The notes under the pieces were generated by a model. The model saw only the letters and a list, made by a program, of their open reading frames with translations. It did no database searches and had not been told where the DNA came from. Positions 13,801 to 25,800 of a stretch of DNA of 64,000 nt are shown one piece after another; the stretch's first letter is position 1; each line of letters opens with the position of its first letter. Both the position numbers and the translations under genes were made by a program. Source of the stretch: Acanthaster planci (taxonomy: Eukaryota > Echinodermata > Asteroidea > Valvatida > Acanthasteridae); the NCBI RefSeq assembly GCF_001949145.1, contig NW_019091360.1, forward strand, positions 2,341,157 through 2,405,156, given 5' to 3'.

Positions 13801-16800
13801 ACTGCATTGTAATCTCTTCATTAACTCTTTGGTAGCTATGCTAATAACTTGCATATGAAAACAGTTAGCTGGTTAGGAATACATGTGCATGACTAACACG
13901 TTGACTAGTCATTCTTTTCTCGTTTAATCCATTCATTGCCTATTAATCTGAAGGGGGGACAAACACACACCAAACAAACTTCATTTACTAATTCTGCTGT
14001 GGAGCTACTGCTGAGCTACTCTCTCAAAATCACTTCATGTTCAAAATCACTTTCATAAAGGTACATGTAGATGTATTTTCTTCCAAATAAAAAAACAAAC
14101 AAACAAACAGATCTCCTCAAAAAACAGTTTGAAATTTGTTTTGTCGTAGGAGCCGGAACCAGTTCAGCAGTTTTCAGGACGAAGGGGTCAGGATAACCAG
14201 GCTAACACCACAGCGACCTTCACAGCTCGGCCTGGCCGGCTGGGTTCAGCATCAACCGATACCACCAGTACCTCAGTGCGCACAGCTAGACTCCCATCAC
14301 ATGGTCAGTTTCCCCTTTTGTAGTTAATTTTTCATTTCAGTTCACACACGCATGGTTCAGTTGATAATTTATTTTGTAATGCATGGTGAGATTTGCTATC
14401 TGCTCTTTCAGCAGACAGGGAATTGAGCAAAAGTTGCCAGCATCAATTCTACACTGTACACTTAGGAATCTTTTATGAAAGAACGGCAAAGTAAGAGTGG
14501 GGTTTGGGGTGAAAATTATCTCTTGATAGTACTGTTCCCAAGAGTCCACAAGATTAGCTTTGTCTTTGATGTATCTTACAATATAAAACTAGTTCTTCAG
14601 CCCTAGAGATGTACTTAGAACTTACGCTCCTTAGAGTTACAGAAACTCTCGAGCTTGAGAGAATATTCAGTTAACTGCAGTTTGTTTAATGAATGTTAAC
14701 CCAGACTGCACGTGTCCTCATACAAGTGACGTATTTGAACCTGATGCATAAATCTAATTAGCTGAGACACATCATTCCCATGTTGGCCGAGTTCATTTTT
14801 GACATGACCTGGTGAGAAGGGAAGGTGCCGTTTTAACCGGTGCCCTACTTTTATCCGTCCAAATCCAGGCACTGATGAAGCCAAGGAGAAAGAGCGACGA
14901 GAGAGTGCCCGGAAAGACCACGAGCAGGAGCGTCTGCGGAAAGAGCGGGAGAAGGAGAAGGAGCGGGAGAAGGAGAAAGAGAAGGACGACGACGACAAGT
15001 CGCCCAAGAAGCACAGCACCATCTCGAGACGTCGGCCCCGTGAACGGCGACGTGCCACTGGGGTCATTTACATCGATGAAGAGGTACGTGCTTCAAGTAA
15101 CAGTAGCTCTGGTCTCTTCACTAGAGTGCTAACTCTCTGGGGTATAGTTGTAAAGAATACCATCATGTAATCTATTTTCTCAGAGTGAATACATCCTGTC
15201 TCCCCTACTACAAAATATCTGTTGTCTTTTCACGTACGTGTGTGAAATAAGCTAATTTCTGGATTTGGCATTGATTTATAACACTTGCGAGATGCCATAG
15301 TAAGGACATCCATTTGAAAGTTTGATATCAGTACAGCAGTGTTGTAGTTGAGTACATTTTGAGTACCAAGTTGTTTGCGAAGTATTTAACTAGTTAGGAG
15401 GGAACAAAGCTGGAATACATGGGCATTGATGGTAAATGCGCAAAGGTAAGATTACAAAGTAAAATGATGACTTGAGACTACCGCAGTTTAATAAAAAATT
15501 CAGTTTTGGGACAAAAGTACTTGAAAAGCTGAGTACTTTCCAAGTACATGTACTTTTCTCTTTAAAACTTAAATTTTACAAAACTTGGAGTTTCTGAAGT
15601 CTTCCGTTTAGTTTGTAATCTTACGTTTGTGCATTTACCATCAATGCCCATGTACTCCAGCTTCATTCCCACTTACCCATTTTAGTATTTGGCAGAGAAC
15701 CTTGGCACTACGCCAAGCACTCGACTACAACACCGCAGTGCAATGTTGGCAACCACATACTGGAAGCTCTTTTGTGAAGCGGTGAAATTTCAAGGGTATC
15801 TTTGGATCCACTTTTATAAACTCGTGACGTGATGGCGTTCAGATTTCTGTGAGCATAAGGGAAAGTGGCAAGGCACAGCTAACCAAGTGGCAGCTCCTCC
15901 TGCAGATCGGTGCAGTGGGTCCCTGCTCACTATGCTTTCTGTATCATCTCTGACAACTTGATTGTCGCGAGATAGTGATAACATGCATTAGTTAATGGTG
16001 GTTAGCTCTTTTTACTCTTAAACCTCGGAGCAATAGCAGTGACCCTATTTAGCAAGCAGGAATAACTTTTAAGCATTTTTTCCTCTGTCATTAATCTAAT
16101 GGCATGAAAATCATGCAAGATTCCATCACTCATTGAAATACATTGCCTGTAGGGCTGAGTAATTTCGAATAATTCACTCTTCTAGTATTCGGCCTTCAAT
16201 TTGATGGAATATCCGAATATTCAGTCGCACCAACTGGCAGATTGTTGATGAACAAACCATATACAAAATCAGTTGCAATAGCACACAGTTGTACATTATG
16301 ATCAATGTAATAGCTTCTCACATCTAGGAGTACCTCCAGCCACGATTTATCAAGATTGAAGAGATGAACAAGACTTCTTGCCCTGTCAAAAATTTATATT
16401 CCTTTCGAATTGTTAAATAAATAATTTAGTTTTTAAATTGTTGTAAGGTTTCTGACGCTTTTCATTTGAATCTGCTCAAAACAAGCCTCCTTTGTGCAAT
16501 TTTTCTCATTTATTCCAATAAAAGAAAATTTTCCCTTTCTTTTCATGAATTTTGCATTCGAATATTTACATTCAAAAGTAATATTGGAATATTGGACAAT
16601 TGATCGAATATTCGGTTATTGAGATATTCAGCCACAGCCCTAATTGCCCGGTTACACTGGTTGAAATTCACATTAACAGAAGTTTGTAGGACCAAATGTA
16701 CCCGCATTTATGCTGGAATATCTGGGGTTTTCTTCCAAGGAAAAAGTCTTGTGCCTTTTATCTGGTTTGTAAGTGACTTCGTCATACAAGTAGACACGCC

Positions 16801-19800
16801 ACGATTTGCAGGCTCCCATTGGACAATCGCTGAACTTGCGAGTTAACTTGCAGTTCCAGGGTTCCATGCAAATGGCGATCAACGCATGTAACTCTATGTG
16901 CAGTGCATGTCCAGTGGGCATGGTTTAAACTGACGTGACATCACACTTACGAACCGGATATTTCGATGTCTTGAGCAAGCAGTTTGATTAAATAGCATTG
17001 TTCAGCTTATCAGACCAAAATGAAGACAGTCTGGGAGACATGTAATGACTAATGCATCACTTAATTGGTATACATCCAGTAACATTCCTTGAAATAGCAC
17101 AATAGTGGTGAAGTATGGTGAAATCACAATAAAGATGAATTGAAAAATGTTGTTATCTTTTTTACGTCTGTTCATTAATACATCCTCTGTAATATTTCTA
17201 GCTGCTTTTAAATAAAATCTTCAAACTGAGAGAAACTTGTCTGTGTCCCGGATCTTTCTTATTGAGTGATTAACATTTCCCCCTCCTTCAATACACTTAC
17301 ATTTCAGGCGAACCTCTACAGCGAGTAGTTGTATGGTTCTGTTTTCCTTTCTTTCCATTGCCTGTAGATTTTCATTTCCAGCACCATGCGCCGTAGCTGA
17401 CCTAGAATGTGTGTGGTAGATCATTTTTGTTTTTGCAAAACCTATAAAGCCGCATTGCATGCACGATGCTGTTCAGGTGGACCAGTTAAACATCAAATTC
17501 AGTCAGATATATTTACATACTTTTTCATTTCATTTCATACTTTAATTAACTTCCCTCATTAAGTGCATACTTTGGAGGTATTATCTCTCTGTGCATTTAA
17601 AGGGTCAGTTTGTTCTCTTACATTTGAAGAATTCTAAAGAAAATGTCGCCCAATACATCGAGAAAAAACACCCATTTCTTTTTTTTCTTGTAATTTTTGT
17701 CTAATTTTGAGATATGTTTTTTGCTTAGAACGAAGACGAATCAGAGGACTCACAAGTAGAAGATAAAGATAAACTTTCTGAAAAGGTAAGGCAGAGCATT
17801 CACTATTTACATTTTATAGGAACTTAAGAAATCTTTTTGATGCCAAGTTTCAACAAAATGAAAACCATGAAGAGTGCATTACAAGGCATCAGATATCCAA
17901 TAACCAATACTTGCCCTGTTACTTTGTTATGGCGCCCTCTGTTGACAGGCATATATGTATTTATATCTTATCAGAAGTGAATCCTAAAGTTTGAAAGAGC
18001 ATTGCATCTGCTTGAGTGTTGGAAAGACAGATGCTTTTTGAAACAGTTGATAAGGGACTGTTCTGGACATTCTACCTTGTGTTTCTTGGGCTGGAAATGT
18101 GTCAAAGATGTTTTACTGATAACTTTATCGTGGGTTTGTTGCAGACAGAAACTTGAAGTGTGGTACACTTGCTCACAGACTTTAGTTCTGAGAACTATGT
18201 TGACAACTTGCACCTTCCCCGGAAAAAAACCCTGGTTTTAAACGTTACCGGTACTTTACACGTTAGCAGCTGGGAAAGCCTGGCTTACTGTTGTCATAGC
18301 AACTGTGATGTCAGCTTCTGGCGGTATCCAGGGTATTTGTATGCAGTTGCCCATGACAAATGGCATCTTACTTCTGTGTGGCATGTAATGATAGTATTCG
18401 CTCTTAGCTTCAAAATATCGTTGAAGGGGCTGAGGTTGTTGGACCGTGTGAGGCAGGTGTATGTAAATGAAGAATGTTTACATGTCTTTGCATGGCGGTG
18501 TCCCATTTAGTTTAATGAAGAAACTTATTTCATCTATGAACACAATATCCCTTTGGAACAGAGAAGTGAAACCTTTCCTTTACAATGTTTCCTCTGGCAA
18601 ATTTTGCTACAAATCATGTACGCAAATCTTGTGCTGTCTTAATAAAACTTAACGCTTGGTCCAGCCGCGTGTGGCTTCGGCATACAAAAATTGTATGTCA
18701 TGATAATGTGTTATTCGTTTCATATGAAGATTTTATTGTTTAAAGTTATTGTAAAAAGTTATGTTTTGCCTATTTGATTTTTAATGATAGTGAGTTTTCA
18801 ATTTCAAAACCACTGCCATGAAAACTTAGTACAGTATACTTACAGATTTGCATAGATTTTCATTGACGTTCACTATCCATTTTGGTCCAGGTGATTCTAG
18901 ACAGAGATTTTGCTGTGAAGGGAATATAGAAGTATCATTTAAGTGGTGCAATACGTTTTATAGATGTTTTGCCTTCTGCTTTCAGTTTCTTTATTGAGAT
19001 TACTAACAATGCTTAGTTTGTTTTATGAATTGGATCATGACATATGTGATGCAATCTGCAAAAACCCTTCACATGGTGAGCTTTGTCTTTTAGGCGCGTA
19101 TAAACTTTCAATTAATATGGACATGCTCTTGTTTTTAGAAACATTACATTTTTGATTCTAGGTTGTCTACAACATGAATCTAAGTTGTCTAGAATCACAA
19201 ATTAAACAGTTTTGAAAACAGGGTAGTGTCCAGATCAATTTGAAGTTGATACATCTGTGAGCCAAAATTAAAAAAGGGGGAAAAATGGAGGGCTCACACA
19301 TTAGCATGTTCCCCTCCCATAAAACCCTTGTCAGCAGGTCACATATTTGTTGCTTTTTGTGGATGCTTTCTCATTTGGAGTAATCATTTGGCATCTTTTG
19401 AGACTTTTGATTCACTTAGGTCAAGCAACAATTTTTTGAACACATCTGGCCTGTTCCCAGTCTGTGAATTTTTTTCCAGTGAATGAATGCCTATGTATAC
19501 ACTCTGTACAAGGCCATGTGCTCCAAAATACCCCCCCCCCATGGTTAAGGCAGAGAGTGTATTCATATGCTAATGCTGCACTTCACTGCTGCAAGACCCC
19601 GGGGTTAGACATCAGCATATGACGTCAGAAGACAAATATAGCTTGGATTTGTTCGGAATTGTTCCTGCGGCATGTGCACAGCTTGGAATAGCATAGCAAC
19701 TCTCAACAAGATAGAGCTTTTACCGTACGTACAGTACATTGATTGTACTTGTGCATGGAAGTAGAAATGATAGGTGTACCATGTTGGCGTTGCCTAGGGA

Positions 19801-22800
19801 GAACTATGTGTCCGATGTAGATCATTATTCTTGTGGATTCACGGCTTGGGTCTCAGTCTGTCCATGTCATGCAACAGTGACACCAGCAGTTGTCTGCCAC
19901 TGCGGTTTTCTAATTGATAAGTCTCTTGCTGATAGTTAGTAACCCAATTAAGGAACCTGGTTTTGTCTTTCATAAGTGGATGTTAGTCCGGCCGGCCATA
20001 CCAGAGCTTGTTGTCACTGCCGAGGAGCACGCCATCACTTGTGTTGTTTGTTCACCAGTGCAAGAACCATTGATATACAGATTGACCTCTTTTTTTTTCA
20101 GAGCCTATAAATGCTGGGAAGTTAAACTCTGGCTCTCAGGAGTCTGTCTAAAGATGTTTTTCCGTATAGTTTTTCTCGGCTAGTTCACGTATTGGGAAAA
20201 AAATTGGTTGAAGGTGGAAAAGTTGGGCAGTTGATTCCACGTGGTAAATATTCAGTGGAGTATTAAAGACCGGAATGAGCTGGAGTGGATGTCGCATTTG
20301 AGTAACAGTCTGGCTGTTCTTGTTATCGGCTGTGTTGAGGATTACACCGGTATCTGTTGCGATAGTCGACCCCGAGTGCAACCATTGGAAGAATGCTAGG
20401 AATGCCCTCCGGTTAGCAACTGCTTCACAGGCTGGCCATAGACTGGACGAAAGGGGGCGAGAGATGAGATGAGAGAAAGAAAAAACCCTCTTGATGAAGC
20501 TTTATGAATCTAAGATGTAAATGAATGAACTGTCTTTTGAAAAATGACCTATGACCTGGATTGGATAACCGCCTCATCTTGATCAACACCATGGACTAAC
20601 TTGGATTAACAGCCTTGGATAATCCAGTCAAGCCAGCTTAATTTTGCCGTCCTCATTCCACTTGCGGTTTAAGCAGCGAGTTCTGAAAATAGTTTCTCTT
20701 CTGTGAAGAGAAGGACATTAACTCAAAAGGACGAATATGTCTTACGGATCCTATGGACGTTACGGCAGCGGAAGTCCGTATTCTTCCTCCTCGTCCAGCC
20801 CCTACTCAAGTTCTCGGTATGGGGGTTCTGGAAGCAGTCGATTGGGGTCAACCGGGTCAGGCACAGGAGGCTACAGCAGTGTAAGAAGGATTCATACTCG
20901 TACTTGTTGATGTTTTTTAATTCCAAACTTCAGCATTCGTGCACAGAAAATCATTGACTTTTTGTACATGTACTTTACCTCTTTCTTTCTTTCTTTTTTT
21001 TTCATTTCTGGTTTACTTGAGATCCATTGCCTAAGCGCTACTCGGGGAGTGTAAAGGCCAGTTCATGCTTCAGATGAATGATAAAGCAATGCAAATTTAA
21101 CCTCATCAAATGGTTTGGCAGCAAATGTCGCTTGAGTTAAAATGTGTTCAGCCATCATGAGCTTGCATGTTGACTGTTTGATCTGATGTCACAATGTCCC
21201 ATTTGTGTTTGCTTTATATTGGGAAGCGGCCCTGAACGTTGAATTCTTTGTTTCATATAAGTGACAATTGAAATGGATGCTTTGTACAGAGAAAGTTACC
21301 CACCTTATGGCAAAAGGCAAATGGCGTTGCAGGCAAAAGTGCGTAGTGCAGAGTTGCAGCCCACCATTGAGCAAAGGAATGGGCCATAGTGTTGTGGATT
21401 CTGTGGTTTGGGTCTTAATTGCTACACCACCCTCAAGCAAACTATGGTGGTACACAGTACACCTGTGTATGCAATTGTCAATGCCATGAAAGCAGCCCAA
21501 TAGTGGTTGGGGTAACAGGATGTATACTTTGAAAATTGGAAAATTAGAAAGACCCATTCAAGCTTTTTTTTTCTTTGAGCCAATATTGCACGTACACGAC
21601 CCATATGACATACGTGCTGTCGTGTTCTTTATTCATGTGTGATGTGCATTCTGTGGAGCACTTGACGTGCAGCAAGAGCGCTATCAGAACCTGAAGAAGA
21701 AGTCGTGTTTTGCCCGCCATGAACTTAACGGCACTTTCTTTACATTGGAGGTGTGATGTCAGCAACACTGACACAGAATCAAAGAAGCACAAAAACACTT
21801 TGCAGCGAACAGTAGATCCTCCATTGAGCAAGAAAAATCGGTCAGCTGTGGGCTCAGCCAATCAGCATCAAGGATTTCTTCTGCTTAAAGATGCTACATA
21901 TAGGCATTCCATCCCGTCTCTACAGGAAATAATGTGACTTTATTGCACATACTCTGATGTTTAGTTCATGTACAGGTTCATGCAGTAGGGACAGGGATAC
22001 CAATTTTGGGAAACCATTTTTTTTGTGTGTGTGTGGATGATCCTGTTCATTCAAAGTTTCCATTGTTATTTTTGTAAGTGGTTTTCATTTCCAAGGTATT
22101 TACCATTACCGAGGGCTGTTTCTCTGTTTTTGGTGTTGTTTCGTACTGTTCATGTGATGGCCCGGAAAGAAGCTGGATGTTTTGAAAAATAAGGCATTCA
22201 GTGACATTCAGCCAGAGTTTATCTCTTTACATATTTTCATTACATGGAAAACGTATTAGAAATTACATATTTTAGAATGCGGAATTTGTTTTGTTAGGGG
22301 GAGGGTGAAACCTGCAGGTGATTGGTTGCTTTTGCTGCCTAAATTAACATTTTCATAAAGGAAACTGAATGGTAAAATTCATGTCTGGCAAGGAGTGATT
22401 GAGTACTTGTTAATGAGGCTTGGAATTCATGACCAAGTCTAGGGCGCAAAGCAAACATTCACAATAAAATGTAGAAATGTATGCTCAATTCTCGCAGGCT
22501 CATAGCAACGTGGCAGTGTTGACAGCCATCTTTGTTTGCCCTTGCTGGAAAAAATGTTTACCTGCCGAATGGCCTGCGCGCTTCAAACCCGGTCCTTGCT
22601 ATTCAGATAGCATTGATCAGGAAAGTCATAATGGTGTAGCCAGGCCTATTCATCTGTTGCACAAATGGGCGCGATAAGAGAGCCCATCGCTGTTTACTCA
22701 CCCCTCGGTCCTCTCCATAGTGCTTCTGTGATTTGCTGACTTATGACAGTGTTGAGGTTTGGATTGTTTATCTGGTTGGGATCATTGAGGCCCCTTTGAC

Positions 22801-25800
22801 ATTTTGGAAATCTTTCCAGATTTTGGTTCTCCTTTCTTGCCAAGTTTCATAATGTTTTGCTGCCCTTTGGACACTGAGAACTTATGCGTTGCTGCATTTA
22901 TATTCTGATAGCTGCTGACATGTACAGTGCTGGGGTTTTTGGAGGGGGGATGCCGGCAAGAAAGCAGCGGCTTACTTTGCTAAATTCAAATTTGAAACAA
23001 AAACCAGTTTGGGTGGTTAAGTTTTCCTGACAGAATGGAAACCTGGGTCAGTCTGCAATACCGTAATCAAAGCTTGACCCAAACTGATTGAACATGCCTC
23101 TTGTCCTCTTTCTGAAGTTTGGATTGATTCTCATGTAATATGTATGAATCAAAGTGTGGCTAACCGTCCACCTTGTTAAAAGCACAAGGAAACTTCAATG
23201 ATTAGGCTGAAAGAGTGTACCCTGGAGTCTGGTACCTTTGACCGTAAGCACAGATTACATTACGTTCTCCATTGTGAGTGTCTGGGTGATCATACGGTAA
23301 CAGCTTCCCTCGTTACACCCTGCAACAGTGCAAGAGGTCCTAATCCAGCAGTGCTGGTATAAACATCACACAGGTCATGTTTCTTGGAGTTGGATTTGGT
23401 TTATCAACAACAAATTCCAGAAGAGAACTGTATTTTGTGCACTTAATCGTTAGATTGATGAGAAATTATGTTCAGCTTCAAAGCAGCTGTTGTTTAAATT
23501 TAGGTTAGGGTGTTTGCAGAGCCATCAATGAATAGTTTTTTCTCCTCTGAGCTTTCTTGTTTTTTTCTGTTAATATCTTAACATACATCATTATTATGAA
23601 CCACATGTAAACTGATGTGGAAAAAACTATATTTGACATTGAGTTTGTCATTGCATTGTTTTTGTGTGGAAGCTATTTTGAAAACATTGCAGTTTGGTGG
23701 CACAGGATTTTTCTTTTCCCATGTTAAAGGGATGATTGTGAACCAGTACATCATCAAGGTTTTATAATGTTCCTGTTCAAAGCTACAAAAGTAGAAACCT
23801 ACAGTAAGATGCTCTAATATTTAAGCAATCAAATTTTAAGACAGGATTTCAGAATTTTATATGTTGTTCCTGGAAATTTTAGAGAAATTCTCGGATGACT
23901 TTAATACCAAAATTGTAAAAAGCATTTCCCACAAGTGCCAGCCTCATTGAGTTCGCTCAGTAGGACAGCATGTGAACAATAGTTCAGGCCCATATTTGGT
24001 AGAAGTGCTTCTAGTCAATAATAAGGCAGAGAGAAGCTGGGAGCAAGCACATCCAGTCCTGCTGACTGTAAGTCAGTTCCTGATTGAAACCCTATGCCCC
24101 GGCCCCCTGGTCCCATAGAGCTGTGTGAACAGGGGCATCAAAACATCAGGCCCTTGGCTCCAGACCATGGGGTGAGCAAACTCCAAGAATGTGGGCCGAA
24201 GCAGGGACGGACGTCTGCCTTCAGTGTGAACACCCTAATGGACCCCTAATGGACAGCCGTTTGAAGGTGTCAGTCTTCTTGTTTGTCACCTCAAGTTTCA
24301 GGAATTCCTGACACAGTTTTTTGTAGGAATGTACATTGAATGGTCGACAACCCTCACAATTGCTAGCAAACAATTTGTATCAAGATTTTATTATTACGTT
24401 TGGACAATGTTTCCGTGGTTGTTTTTCGAAGCATGCCCAAAGCAACTATAAAAAACAACCTCAGCCATAACCATAATTGAAACAGCTTTCCACTCTCTCC
24501 ATCTGAAGACCTTGCGTTTATTATTTTTTTGTTTATTGTTGTGGTTTGGTTTCATAAACTGAAAGCATGCCCTTGTCCCATCGACCCTATTAAAGTGGAA
24601 AAAAAAATAAGCCCATTTGTTAAATGCTTACGTTATCACACGCGGGAGTCTGGTAGTGCTGGGCTTTTGTGCTATTGTGCTTTTGTGCTTACCTTGAAGT
24701 ATGCACTGTCCTGTTTTGTAGAAGAAAATGCCATGCACAATAAGGTTGATATGGAGTAAAACACTTTAATTACACAAATTTGCATCACCCTGACAACAGT
24801 CAATGATCCTTGGGCTCATAGAAATCTACATTTATATACATGCAGATCTGTCTTTGCATCGGACCCCCTTTTCTCTGAGTGTTTTAACCTTAACTCTTGC
24901 AATCTTCTTTCTTCAAGCTTTCCTAATCCCTTTTTCCTACACAAAATGGCATGTTCAGTTCAGTTTGTAATAACTTAACCAACCACAAGCGTAGGCTGGT
25001 TTCTGAAATTATTATAACTGTGTTGCAATTTTGAATCGATCAAAACAGTGCACATGTTTGGATTGAAAGCTTGAGGAACTCAACTCATGTAGTTCAGGTG
25101 TATGGCAGGAACTGAGTCGCTCACTTTAGTCACGAGCACTTGTCTCAGTGAAGGCTGGGATAAGCCGACAGATTTCCCCAGTTTCACTGGCAAATCGTCA
25201 TTACTTTAATCGTCAGTTTTGCAGTCAAGGTGAACGTTATCCATACAGGCAGATTTTATCTGTAATGATTATCATTTTCGAATGTACGTGTATGAGGCAG
25301 TTTGATGTCAGTAAAGTTTTTTGGGTTTTTTTTATTATACATGCGCTATTCATCTTTTTTCATGAGTTACATTGACTATTAATTTCTGTCCATTAAACCT
25401 ACCCATACTTTACAGTGCCATAACATTCTGTTTGATTGGGCACAAAATCTCCTTGTACTTTGGGGTGAGCTTTAAGAAAATCTGTGAAGGGAAAGTGATT
25501 ACATGGAATACATGAGAATTCCAGACATTTCACCTGAAAATTTCCAAGGACGTGAGCATGGCACTACAAAGGTTGGGGAATCGCATTAAATTATTCTCGC
25601 ATGTACATGAACATGTGATCTTGCCAATAATCCAAAGTGCTACTCGTATCATAATGAACTGTGAACAGTTTTATAAATACCATTTTTTGACAGTGCCATA
25701 CTGCATTTTGTGAAATCCCGAAAAATTCTGGGAGAAATGCTGTCCTAGAAAGTCATGGAAAAATGGGAAAATACAGGATGCTCTTGAATCCTATTGTCAG

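Larger units (their letters stand above)
6595..14149 (+). other. Introns flanking gene 1 exon G
   Basis: Introns 6595-7226 and 7302-14149. The longer one contains the foldback element at 8085-8426 and a broken inverted repeat at about 12690-12757, plus many homopolymer runs. I recognise no further exon. Vertebrate MYPT1 has additional linker exons here whose divergent counterparts could be missed. Confidence 0.5.
14304..20736 (+). other. Introns around gene 1 exons H-J up to the alternative first exon
   Basis: Introns 14304-14868 and 15084-17728, and the 5' part of the intron from 17786. The second contains two mobile-element-like structures, a foldback (15334-15741) and a hAT-type MITE (16150-16642). 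The third carries the presumed promoter region of exon K, including a CRE palindrome at 19620. No other exon was recognised. Confidence 0.55.

Noticed and set aside
14696-15067. Minus-strand Arg/Ser/Phe-rich ORF of 123 codons
   Set aside because: It is the antisense shadow of gene 1 exon I, whose GAGAAG-type codons read as Ser/Phe/Leu on the other strand.
20737-20880. Exon K as an internal cassette exon of the long form
   Set aside because: An in-frame TAA sits 15 bases before the ATG, and the only nearby AG gives a phase that does not match the phase-0 donors of exons I and J.
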